From Sanguinoderma infundibulare (Eukaryota > Basidiomycota > Agaricomycetes > Polyporales > Polyporaceae): 64,000 nt of DNA. Below, one piece after another: positions 34,227 through 44,990 of this stretch. Positions within the stretch are counted from its first letter, which is position 1; every line of letters begins with the position of its first letter. A program made the translations under genes and the position numbers. The stretch spans positions 2,976,001 through 3,040,000 of the forward strand of contig JAVLRN010000002.1 of NCBI GenBank assembly GCA_032821775.1, given 5' to 3'. The notes beneath the pieces are model-generated. The model made no database searches. It was given only the letters and a program-made list of their open reading frames with translations, and was not told the DNA's origin.

Positions 34227-35818
34227 CTATGTATTGTTGTAGGAATCCAATTCCATGACTTTCGAGGTACGTAGTTCTACATCAGAGTTGGGCTTGAAGT
34301 CCTCTTCCAAGCCCTCAGAAGAGTCCGAGTCGGCCACGAGCGTGGCAGGACCTTCCTGTCCAGCCCTGACTGAAGTTACGGGTCTGTCGAGCTTCCGTTT
34401 CGCCGAGCAATGCTTGCAAACTTCGGGTGCGCACTCGCTTCTTAGGGCTGGATGATTCCTGATACACCACTCCAGAGCTCCGGGTTTACTGATACACCAC
34501 GGGTTTTGGATGAAGCCAGCGTCCGATGCAAGGCACGTCGCGAACACTCGGGATTAGGAACAAAGCGTTTCAGAGGGTGTTCCAGGGCATACTTTCAGGA
34601 AACGTTGCGCGATACGCTCACGCTCCGTGAGTCATCTCTGAATGTGTCGTGCTCTCGAACTTTCGCGATCGGACGAGGGATTTTGGCTGACCGAGCCTCT
34701 TCATCGATACCAAGCTCCGTTCCGCTCCCCCGTGAAAACTTTGTCTGGGCTTCAGTAAAATTTCGCGGCGTCCTAGGTTTTCAGCATGCAACCCAAACGT
34801 AGCCGATTGGAGAAGGGTATCCGGATGATGAATGTAGTTCGGTTCTAGCGCAAGGTATTTTCGCACTTCCATGGATCTCCACATGGGTATTAAGCTCTTT
34901 TCACTCAAGAACTCCTCACAGCATTCCGGCAGCTCCATTACAGCTGTTCCTAGCGCGAAATTGTCACAGGATCTCCACCTAGATCTAGGTACCAAGAACG
35001 CCATGGTTCAGCCGTCCTTTCAGCCGAAAGCTGCGCATTGCCCAGCCGAGTCGCTCTGCCTCCGCCTCGTCAAACTTCGTTACAAAGCTGAGTAAAGGAA
35101 CACGAATATACGTATCTTCCGACGGGTGATTCTCAGAAAATCTACGATTTCTCGAGTATTGACAAATATATTCCATCCCTCGGACGATAATGCGGATGCC
35201 CAGCCGTTGACGTTCGGCATGATTACTGCGACGGTGCCCATTGCCCGTATCTGCCTGGCAGAAGCTCTCCACGCATAGCACTGCGGAGTAAGTTCGCCCA
35301 GCTCATGCTGTTCACTGCCCTCATGCGCTCATCGACTCCCTGGCATGGAGTCCCAAGAGCAGTAATCCCTCTCTTTTGGCGTTCACTGCGGTCGCGTAGC
35401 GCTCTACCCTGGCTGCGGGGTGGCTTATCACGAACACAACTCTTGCCTTCCTCTGTGCACAGAAGACCACAAGACCCGGGTGTTCCACCATAAGGCTGTC
35501 GACTGCCAGATGGGCGCTCTGAAGAGCCCATACGTCAGCTATGAATGGCCATTCGAGATATCCCCATGGCCGACCGTGATTAACAACTGTCCTTGTGGTT
35601 TGATTCATTGCAGTTATTTCTCTCAGAACTCGCACTTCGGTACCTCTTCTGAGCATCTCAACCGCACATGGTAGCTGTCCTGCTCGAGCTGGTGTTGCAT
35701 TCTGCTTTATCGGGTAGTGTTCGAGTTCAGGAAGTTCAGGTCCGGTAAGTACTATTCCGAAATTATGTACCCCCATGCAAAGTTCCTTTCCTTTCCTTAT
35801 CGATCTCCCAGGCCGCAT
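34227..35818 (-). pseudogene. Unidentified minus-strand gene or gene remnant
   Basis: Several adjoining minus-strand frames look coding. They include GPELPELEHYPIKQN and EMLRRGTEVRVLREITAMN near 35.6-35.75 kb, YIRVPLLSFVTKFDEAEAER near 35.1 kb, and ELPECCEEFLSEKSLIPMWR with EVRKYLALEPNYIHHPDTLL near 34.8-34.9 kb. The frame changes at about 34985-35004 without a plausible intron, which suggests a frameshift. I do not recognise the family. The Glu-rich helical segments resemble no motif I can name. Confidence 0.3.
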
Positions 35819-36482
35819 TCAAAAGAGGCGGCTTCCTCAATGTGTTTCGCGGTACATTTGGCAGTGTGTGTCCATCATACTATGGATACCGCCGTGTGTA
35901 CTTAGCCCGGAACTCTAGTCGCTGTGAACTCTAACCGACCGGAAACCGCGCCGGACTCAGAAGTCAGTGGATCCATGTATCCGGATAACCGCGGCGTTTG
36001 AGCGGTAGCTATTGTGCGCACTAAGTTCCCTCACTGCCCTAGCAGACGTTCGTTCCTACGAGACATTGATGTGTTATCCAGATGTCCAGATACCAGAAAA
36101 CGTCGTCGGGTTGGCCATCTCGGATCTTGTTTCGCGTTCCATATATACCTCCGAGTCATATCCATCTCATGTGGATGGTTCACAACTTCGCGGTCATGAT
36201 GATGATGATAACAAGGACTCAGTGGCATTGATGCAGGTGCGTAGTATAGTACTCTAATGTCGAGGGTATATGTTAAGGGCGTGCGGGGTATCCGGGCGCT
36301 CTATCACATCTGGTCTAGGTATCGCGGCGCGCGCCCTGGGGTATCCCACCGTAAGCATGGTAAGTAATCTTCTCATTTCCTGTCCGCGCGAAAAGACCAT
36401 TGCCGCTCATAGTAACACAGGACTCGTACAGGTTATTCGATGTACATACTGCGTTTTTCCTATTCCTGGACATGCGATGTGG

Positions 36483-38286
36483 TCACACCTGGTTGAGGGC
36501 GTCATCCGCCTCGCCTCCACCGGGGCGTCGCCAGGACCATCCGCGCACGCGGTCGCTCGCGCGCTCGTACCACTGTCGCCACGGGACGAACGCAAGGAGG
36601 ACGCAGAGGACGATCGCGCCGAGGACGTACACGTTGGTTCGCCTCTCGATCCACACGAGGCCCTGCGCGGAGGCGAGCGCGAGCGCGTAGTAGAGCATCG
36701 CGCGCGGGGCACTGAGTGCAAGGGCGGCCGGAACATAATGCGAGGCCTGTGCGGTACACAGGTACTCAACCTAGATCACCGGACTTGTCAGGACGCGGAC
36801 CGACTACGACAAATGAGGGAGTTGAAGGCGTACCGCGTGGCTCGGCTCGCGCGTGTTGGTCCCGTGGAACTGGGCGGAGAGCGCAAGGGACGCCACGGCG
36901 CCGATTGCGCAAGAGAGGAGGGAGAGGGATGACAGGAGTCCCGAAGTCCCCCAGACGAGCAATAGCAGAAGGTCGATGCTAGCAATCAGACGATGTCAGA
37001 AGGTGTGATCACTCCGTGAAATGTTTGACAGCAATGACAACTTACATGGCCATCCCCAAGGTCTATCAGATCGATTGGAAATACGGATGTAGTTAGCGCG
37101 AGTTGCGATGGAACACGCATGTGTCAAAAAGACTTACCCAGGTGAGGTGCTGCCGCCATTCCTCCCGACTCGTCTCAATGAAGTCTGCCCAGCAGTGCAC
37201 ATAGACAATGCCATCGACCCAGAGGCTATCAAGCTTCTTGACCTTTCCAGCAGGGATATTGAAGAGGAGGCGGTTGGCAATCCTGAAGACACGACCACTT
37301 TCGGGCTCGCCAACGTCAATCACTCTTTGTAGACGGTCCAGACGAGAGAGCTCCTGTGCGTAGAAGGTCTGGTGACGGACTCGAGCTGCATGGCGGTTAG
37401 AACGCGAAGACCTTGGGGAGTCACAAAGAAGACTGACCAATAACTCCCCAAAGGCGCGCCACAATGCACACCGAAGGTGCGTACGACAGGTTCTCCTTGG
37501 CGTTTTGGAGGATACGAACGTAATCCTTGGCCTGCTTTGCAGTATACGGGAACGTCGAACCCACTGACGTCATTTGATCGCCTTGGCCGTGAATGAAGGT
37601 GGCGATGAGCTCGTCCATCGCCAGGTATAGGCTCTCGATGCGGTGGGACGGGAACTGTTCGATGTGGGTCCAGTACTGCTCCATGAGCACGAGGCCTGCG
37701 GAATGCGTCAGTGGGCGATCCTGGTTCTCCCGAGATGAGGTGACGTACCCAAGTGCGACTCGGAGATCACCTCGTACATCTCAAGCTGGTGGACTTCGAT
37801 GTCGTCGAGCCAAAACACAGCATGCGAGGCGTGGTCAACGAAGTAGTACAGGCAGGTATCGTCGGTTTCGCTTGGGTTCAGGTACAGCTCGGCAGATTCG
37901 GGAAGCGTGATGCCCTTTGCCTCGAGGATCTTGCCAACGACGGAAACGAAGTGGAGGACCTTGTCTTTGACTTCTTGGGTGTACATGTAGGCATCGGTGA
38001 CCACGGAGGGCTTCATGTCACACCCGAAGTAGATCTGGCCCTCTGGCTGGACGTGAGACGACCATTTCTCCGGGAGGTACGGAGGGCTTAGGGCGAAATG
38101 GATTGAGTAAGCGGTATGATGTGGTGGTTGTGTGTGCTCACTTGGATTCTTTGGCATAAGAGAAGTGGCCAGCACGGATCACCATGTTTCCAGGAGTGTT
38201 CCTTCTGCAGAACGATGAGTGGGGTGTTGAATGGATGGTTACGAGCGTGCTCACGTGGCCTTCGCGTCGTATCTCTTGGACGACAT
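36483..38286 (-). CDS. WW-like membrane protein, copy 3
   Basis: Starts at the ATG at 38286 (SSKRYDAKAT, an intron, then RNTPGNMVIRAGHFSYAKES, an intron, then PPYLPEKWSSHVQPEGQIYF). The helical insert (AYMYTQEVKDKVLHFVSVVG) is followed by the second WW-like core (CLYYFVDHASHAVFWLDDI). Next come the YW-x-H/FP block (EQYWTHIEQFPSHRIESLYL), a segment with RLLFNIPAGKVKKL and SLWVDGIVYVHCW, then the membrane region (LLLLLVWGTSGLLSSLSLLS, and near the end NVYVLGAIVLCVLLAFV). Stop TGA is at 36483-36485. It lacks the long disordered N-terminus of copies 1 and 4, so it is the shortest of the four. The WW-like core is the best preserved of the family apart from copy 4. Location is inferred to be an internal or plasma membrane; no signal peptide is visible at the N-terminus. 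Confidence 0.74.
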
Positions 38287-38818
38287 GGGGAGGGTGGGGA
38301 CCAGCCCGCAAGATTGAGATTTGGGCTGATCATAAGGGATGAGTTGATGCTCCAAGTTGCTAACGCTCTTCTCGGGGAAGGAATCCATGTCGAGGGGCTG
38401 AATCGTAGAGAGGAATGGTGGAGGTGGGAGTTAGAGGATGGACAGCTTTATACCTTGCGACTGCAAAGCACGAATATCTGGAAGATCGCCGCGGGAACCG
38501 GGCGTGGGCCTGTGCGTTGGATACTGTGTTGGACACTAGCAGTGCCTTGTAATAAGGCTGTGGTACTGGCGGCGCTTCTGAGCTTCCGTGGCGCACTGCG
38601 GCCTGACGCCCAAAAATACGTAGTCAGTCTTATCAAATTCGTTCTCCGATTCTTCGACAAAGCGTGGGATATCCAGAAAGCCGGCCTCCCTCGGTTTCCT
38701 GGACCTGCCGTTCCTCCGGTCAACAGCCGATGCTCCCTCCAATTCGACGTGCACATCCACAGTCACACTTTCTTCTAGGACAATTACTGCTCCAGTAGTC
38801 GTAGGCAAGACTTCACCA

Positions 38819-39597
38819 TGTCTACTTCTGCCGACAGGACTCCGAAAAATGTCGAATATCACCAACTTCCGTCCGTGGTTGTGAACGACAAGTATGTATC
38901 CAGCTCAGGTGTTCCCGTCACACGCGACGCTTAGATGCCTTTGTCATGCGTCGCAGAGATGCTTCTCCCGAGGTTGGACAGCCAAACTCGGTGAATATGG
39001 ACTCAGATGCCCCGCCGCCTCAGCCAGCGATTGTGTCGCAGGAGCCTCTCGTAGTAGAGTAAGTTCACTTCCAGCTATCCACCCCACTGCCCCGGTATCC
39101 ACCTTGTGACGGAGCTTACAAGCGCGCATCCATGTATCGAAAGCTCTTTCCCGTCCGAGAGTCTCCGTTTTGAACGAGTCATGACGGCGTCATCAGCTAT
39201 CGGCGGCGCGCCAGGTTGCAGGGCACCAGCGCGCCATCGGTATCCGCCACCCTCGATGGCACCTTGCCTGATCTCTTCGCCGCAATCATCATGCTCCGGT
39301 CGTTCCTCCGGCAACCTATGTCCCGTATCCCGTAATCTGCCACGCACTCATGTTTTCTGCTTGTTATTGTAGGGACCCGGCGCCCTTGGTTTCACCGACC
39401 AGGTAAGCAACCAGGTTGCCGTGACAGTGCGAACTCCTCGAGGCATCCACAACGACGACAAAAGCGCTAGCCAACTCTCCAGGAACTCACACCCTGTACC
39501 CACATCTAGTGACGATGGTGACGACGACTTCACCCCGCGTGGCAAGGTCACCCACACCATCGTCGGCGGCGACAAGAAAGGAGGACGGCCTCGCTAG
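38819..39597 (+). CDS. Small hypothetical protein, exon structure uncertain
   Basis: The gene starts ATG at 38819 (STSADRTPKNVEYHQLPSV). With an acceptor near 38908 it continues to RRRDASPEVGQPNSVNMDSD and a GTAAGT donor near 39060. A last open stretch (from about 39373, GPGALGFTDQ ... VTHTIVGGDKKGGRPR) ends in TAG at 39595-39597. The middle exon is unclear. The product would be acidic and disordered with a basic end. It has no recognisable domain. It is divergent from WW-like copy 3, with about 530 bp between the start codons. Confidence 0.35.
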
Positions 39598-42258
39598 GTG
39601 CTCAGACGCTTGGAATTGGGGGCCTCGGTCTGATGTAGGACGGACGGCGATCTCGTTATGGGAGCTTGGGGCCTCGTTTTGCAGCCGTGACCAGCGCCGT
39701 ATAACTGTACTCGACCTACTCGTGGTCGGCGATCTACTATTGGTTCTCGACGAATCCGCTGGATGCCTGCGGGGTCGCCGCTATCAAATATCCAATATGG
39801 ACTCCTTCTATTTTGGTTTCTGCCGTGTATACGCGATCGGCGGCGAAAACTTCAAACAACGTCTCTTTACTCGTCCACCTCGAGCCATTCGGTGCACCTT
39901 CCACTCTCGTTCGCCACACACACATCGCCACTGCGGCGTCATCATCTACCTGTGACGTGGACACAAAGTTGTGCCTCGCCAGGCCACCCCAAGTCGACCC
40001 CAGAGCTGTACATCCGTTTGCCACCCCGACGGACTGCATCAGCTCCTCGTCAAAACCCATAATAGATTGTGATCAGAAGGCCCCACAGAACACAGCTGCA
40101 AGGGCCTCCCACTAGTCCAGCGGTGTCCTAACTCTCCACCGCTGGTGCAGACCTTTGTTCACAACCCCGACTGATTGCAATCCTTCCTTATTCTTCGGTT
40201 CAGCGGCCTATGGTCCATCGATGACATTTGGTCGCCCGCCTAGCGCCACGTTTTAATCTGATCTCATTGTTCGAGTCTCTCGCGCGCCCAAACCGTTGGG
40301 ATCGGTCCTGTCAACATGGGGGACGTGGAACAATCCTCAAGGATCCTTGTGAGCCATGTATGACAGCAACCAACGGCCGGGTTGAAGCGTGTAGATTGGT
40401 AGAAGTCCGGCAGCTCCGGGTTCCTGGGCCCATCGACCCCAAGCCTTTGTCCCAGGGACTTCGGCCTTCGCAAGAGAACTGCCTCAGCGGCGGGCTTAAG
40501 TTCATTCGCTACGCGTATTGGAATGCGCGGCCGAAGCATCGTGATATTGAATCGGAAAACAATGTACCCGGACAATGTCCGTCCTCGACGCTTGGCACTT
40601 GGCGCGGAACATGTGGGATGTCCAGCATCGCCGTTTGAGGCCTTTGTTTGGGGGAAGAAAGCCCCATGATAAGTGGCTGTACTACAGAAAGATTAAGCTT
40701 TTCGGGAGCATGGACTGTCCGCGTGGAGCCCCCTGGTCGGTGCGTAGGGGGCGGCGGTCGGCGATGCAACGCCTGGCCCGCTGAATTCTCGTGTTCTGCA
40801 TCGATCGGAGGGGCCCGTGCAGGCTGCCTGCTGGGAACATCGAGTGGCGGATATTGTCAGTGGCCAGACATCGCTATGCCCTTCTCGCAATCTTCAAAGT
40901 TCGTTGACCAGCCCAATACCTCGTGTCTGTCGGCGGAAATGCGAGTGCGCTAGGACGCACCGGTCGGTCTCGAATTGGCGTTCTTTGCGGCTGGAGCCGG
41001 TGAATGAGGGGTCAGGAATACAATGGGGGCTCATCAATGCTCACCCAGTATTTATGGGAACTGTGGATTAGAAGGAGTACCCTAGTGGTCAGTGCGCAGC
41101 ATGAGCTCCAAGGGGAGGGTTGATGTCAGTCCCACCATACCTCTGGACCCAAGTTTACCCCTCGTTATTCGCCCCAATGAAGTTTGCACGCGTGATGATC
41201 GATGAACCCTGCAGGCACGGTACTTAGGCTCCCATATAGATGGGGAAAGTAAATGCACATTCATATATTCAAACGTCCATAAAGGTCATACATACATATC
41301 ACCGCCACAGAAGCACAATCAGAAGCATTACAGGGCCATCTCCACCCTCCTAGAGCGCCTTGGCTGAGCTTTGGCCCAGTTCTCGCGCAGCCTCATCTAA
41401 GAAAGATACTTCTGTAATTGCTGACGGCACCGCATAGCCTACGGGCCAACTTCGCTCCTAGCCACATGCTCAAGAGTAAAAAGAACTGGGTTCCGAGCAA
41501 TAAGAATCCAGGCGAAGTCGATGATACGGCATAATTGACAGAAACGTAACACAAACGATTCCGCATGCATGACCGCCAGCCAATAGCCCACCGGGAGTTA
41601 AGCCACCCCTGAGCACGAAGAGTCATTTTTAGGGGAGGGTTCGTGGGCTTCTTTGCTGCAGTGAGAAAATTTCCCGGGGCAAAACAGCCGGATCCTTTAT
41701 GCGGTTCAAATTTTCGTGACAGGCGGAAGAACCATGGTATTAGTGCCGGGAGGACCAGTCAATGCAGACGCGCCTACTACGTGGTCAGAACCAGTCCTAA
41801 GGCGACTAAGTCATCCAAGGAGCCTGCCACTAACGCCGCCCTGGTCCGGCCGTTGTCGCAACCGCATTGAGGCGGCGTTGTTCCAGGCTGCGAATGGATT
41901 CCGAGACGCCATCGTCGTTCATCGGAAGAATGGACGCCGACGGCGCATTGGACACCCCTTCCATGAAGACCCGTGTAAACTGGTTGGCAGCCGGCATATC
42001 GCCAACTGCAAGCCAGTCTGCTTCAATCACCGGACGCCAGGTATCCTCATGGGGGCGACCAACACATGTCAAAAGAGAGAGATGAGTTTAAAAATCCACA
42101 TATAGCGGGCAGATGCGGACTCATGCGGAGGTATTGAAACCAGAAAGACAAAAAGATAGCCTGATTGACAACACTCCTTTACATTCCCCGGCTGTACAAG
42201 TCAGGTGCAGCAGGCAACGCGATCGTCACTGGCATCCCGTTCACTCTGCCCACCATCC

Positions 42259-42322
42259 CTTGGGGTGAGCCACGCAGCCTTCCATGACGCCTTGGGGTGA
42301 GCCATGCAGCTTTCCATGACGC
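42259..42322 (+). repeat. Two-copy 32-bp tandem repeat
   Basis: Two adjacent units (42259-42290 and 42291-42322) begin CTTGGGGTGAGCCA and end TTCCATGACGC. They differ at two positions, both C/T. Confidence 0.8.
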
Positions 42323-42985
42323 CGGCGCGGATCACGTTCCCTACGATGTACTCCGCATCCCCTCCGAGTCGAGATGAAACTCCATTCAAATGTCTCCGAG
42401 TGGATCCGCGTGACCATCGTCGGAGGCCAGCCTCGAGAACGCTTTATCGCAGTCGTACGACGGAAACGGCATGTTTGAACTGCGTGCAGCGTAATACCGG
42501 GACTGCTTACTCTGAAACTTGAACGGTGATCCGGACCGGGCCGCCGAGTTAATAGGGTTGCGTCAGCGTCTTGGAAATCCAGCCAATTTCTGGACAGTGG
42601 ACTGGATGCGTGGAAGGGCCCTGGGACGTCACCGATGAGGAACGGGCGTACGAACGGCCTAGCAGAATCCAGGTGCGGTCTTGGCGTGCTTGCTAAGTTG
42701 CGCCTCAGTGCAGTTCAGCTGTACGGTCTGTACGGCCACAATGCGTCCAAGCTGACAGTAGTCGGTTGCATGCCGCCGGTTTCCTGCGGCTGGAGCCGTC
42801 TTGTGGGTCGGGGTCCGGTAGACCCGACGAAAAGACGGACCAGGCGATGTACCACAGGACCCTCGGTAAGGGGAATCAGAGGCGATGGTCTCAGCAGTCG
42901 CGGCGTCATTGGGAAGCTGCGACGTTGCTGCGTCGCAGTTCCCAACCGACCCGCTTGTTGCCCGTCGATTTCAAGCACAAGCACT

Positions 42986-43085
42986 GCACAAGCATGGGGT
43001 ACCCATGCTTGTGCCGTGTTTGTACCCGGACCAGTATAAACCCGAACCCGGCCTCCACGGGTGCATGCCCGTGCGGACACGGGTA
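42986..43085. repeat. Cluster of inverted repeats with CCCGAACCCG-type motifs
   Basis: GCACAAGCATGGG at 42986-42998 and its complement at 43002-43014 are separated by 3 nt. Just downstream lie AACCCGAACCCGG and CACGGG-TGCATG-CCCGTG. Such cccg-rich subterminal repeats resemble the ends of fungal hAT-type DNA transposons or their MITEs; no transposase is present. Confidence 0.45.
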
Positions 43086-43236
43086 TGAGTAACACCAAGA
43101 TAGCGCTAGTCAATGCCTAGCCGGACAACCCGGACTGCAGACAGCGGCGCGGCATATGATGAGGGAGGCCTTAACACGGTCGTCGCGGCGAAGCGCGGCT
43201 TCGCTTTGAACACTTCCTAGAATTCACAGCAATAGC

Positions 43237-43566
43237 ATGAGCCTCACAGTTGGGAACTCGACGAGCCAAAGCGCAGGCTCTGCGAGGTACACGTACCACT
43301 CGTGTGTAAACTTTCAACACAATGTTCTCCAACACCTTGTCGCCAAATTTCTCCACAAAAGAGTTCAACAACTTGAGGATCTTGTGCGCGAATCCCACTT
43401 GGAAAGTCTTTTCGACAACCTTTTCGACGAGATTTACAAGCTCGATGTCAGCCACCAGCGTGAGCAGTGTAACCTTCTCACCTTTCCGACCTGTTACGGT
43501 CGGTCTTCTCTTCTGATGGCTTTTTTTGACGTCGGCGATGGCGATAGGTACAGAGTGTCGAGATGA
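43237..43566 (+). other. Region open on both strands, amphipathic in both
   Basis: The plus frame gives 109 residues (including VLQHLVAKFLHKRVQQLEDL and SLFDNLFDEIYKL). The minus frame over the same bases (43455 to 43171) gives ADIELVNLVEKVVEKTFQVG and FAHKILKLLNSFVEKFGDKV. Both look helical, so the strand cannot be decided. I do not recognise either product. Confidence 0.3.
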
Positions 43567-43879
43567 AGGAAAATAGTGATGATGGCGGAAAGCCTTGAAG
43601 GGAGGCAGTCCGCCTACGCCTTCCGCGGTGTATCAGATAAGCAAGTTCGAATTGAATCTCCGAAATGTGGCCTTTAAACATGATGCTTAGATGCTTCATT
43701 GACTTGTATTGGACTATTTCCTATTCAACTACTCTTCGTAGCGCATCCATATTCCCACTTCTCTCCTGATCCGTCTCAGGCTCATGTCCTTCCTGACTCG
43801 ATTTTTGCAAAGGTTCAGACATCCTGTAAGTCGATTGGTCAGGCTAGAGGTGCGAAAGAACTAACCGGAGATGGGCAGA

Positions 43880-44627
43880 CCGGTTTAGTGGGCAGGGACC
43901 TGCAAGGTGACCGTTCTGCGCATTGCAATCGTTGACCTTTCACGCCAACCGTTCACAGGCAACCGCTTCTTCGAGTATCCAAGCACCTCCGACGGTGAGA
44001 TGGCCCCACCGCTGTGAACCAAGATATATTCGCTGAAGGCGAGTCGTTTAGACCCACGCCGTACCAAGCGCGTGGTCAAGTATGCGAAGGGGAACCACAT
44101 GCTGGATTATGTATCAGGGCACCGACGGCTCACAGGTGCGTATCTGTCCCTCGTGACGTGTCAATGCCCTAACCTTGCTCTACCCGCGAAGTTCAATGGA
44201 CGTCTTGGTTGACTCACACACGACCACATCCCCCCACGCTAGAGGTACGTATCTCGTTATCGCAGCCGTACCTTCTTCGTCCATCGTTGATCGCACTGCA
44301 TAGGAACTGCAAGGTGACCTTGAACGTCAACACCGAGTCCTTCAAAATGTCGCCATGATTGAGGCACGCGAAAGAGCCGAGGCATCGCAGATCGCAGCTC
44401 AGCAAAGCCCGACAGGTCATCTACAAACTCCGGACCACAGTGCGTCAGAGGGGAACCACATGGAGCCGATGGTGACGTCCGGTGCCGTATGTAAAGCCGC
44501 AGAGACGTCGGACTTGGAGTCTCCCGCGAAATCACCGCAAGGACCACCCCCTTCGCCCTGGAAACCACCGCCGTCCGATGAACCCCATAGTTGGCAGCCC
44601 AGGGCTTCAGTAAAACGCGGTGGTTGA
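43880..44627 (+). CDS. Unidentified protein with coiled-coil C-terminal exon, uncertain model
   Basis: Three plus-strand stretches look coding. They are VTVLRIAIVDLSRQPFTGNR then FFEYPSTSD (about 43910-44000), RVVKYAKGNHMLDYVSGHRR (about 44035-44125), and a last exon from about 44303 (ELQGDLERQHRVLQNVAMIE, then ARERAEASQIAAQQSP) that ends in a Pro/Ser-rich tail and TGA at 44625-44627. The last exon begins as a coiled coil. Splice phases between the pieces could not be reconciled, so this may be a decayed gene. It lies 0.36 kb upstream of WW-like copy 4 on the same strand. Confidence 0.35.
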
Positions 44628-44990
44628 GTGCAACGTGTCCTCGGCGTGGTGGCTCCTCTGTGTCATCGCGTCTTTCTGTAGTAGAACATAATCGTATTCC
44701 GGACACTGCCATTACGGTAACATATAATTCGTAGGAATGAGTACAGCCCGTTAGTACGTTAGAACGCCCGACGGCGAGGCAATGTTAGTACGTTCAATCC
44801 CGTGGGGACTACTGGCACGTTCTACGGGACTATCGTACAGCGGCAAGCCAGAGAAGCTCAGAGCGCCGGCTGTGCATGACTGAACTAAACTTAAACCATG
44901 TCTACTGCTTACCCACGGACCTTCTCCCTGGATTCCCTTCCGGCACTGCCTGAACTCAGACTTCCTCGGTTTTGTGTTCATTCATAGATC

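Larger units (their letters stand above)
39598..43200. other. Gene-poor stretch
   Basis: No intact gene. A minus-strand frame at 39737-40060 (AVAMCVWRTRVEGAPNGS, ETLFEVFAADRVYTAETKIE) is somewhat protein-like but isolated. The stretch includes a 32-bp tandem duplication and inverted repeats near 43.0 kb, described separately. Confidence 0.35.

Noticed and set aside
39737..40060. Minus-strand 107-codon frame as a gene
   Set aside because: It is isolated, without start context, splice partners or motif; composition alone is not enough.
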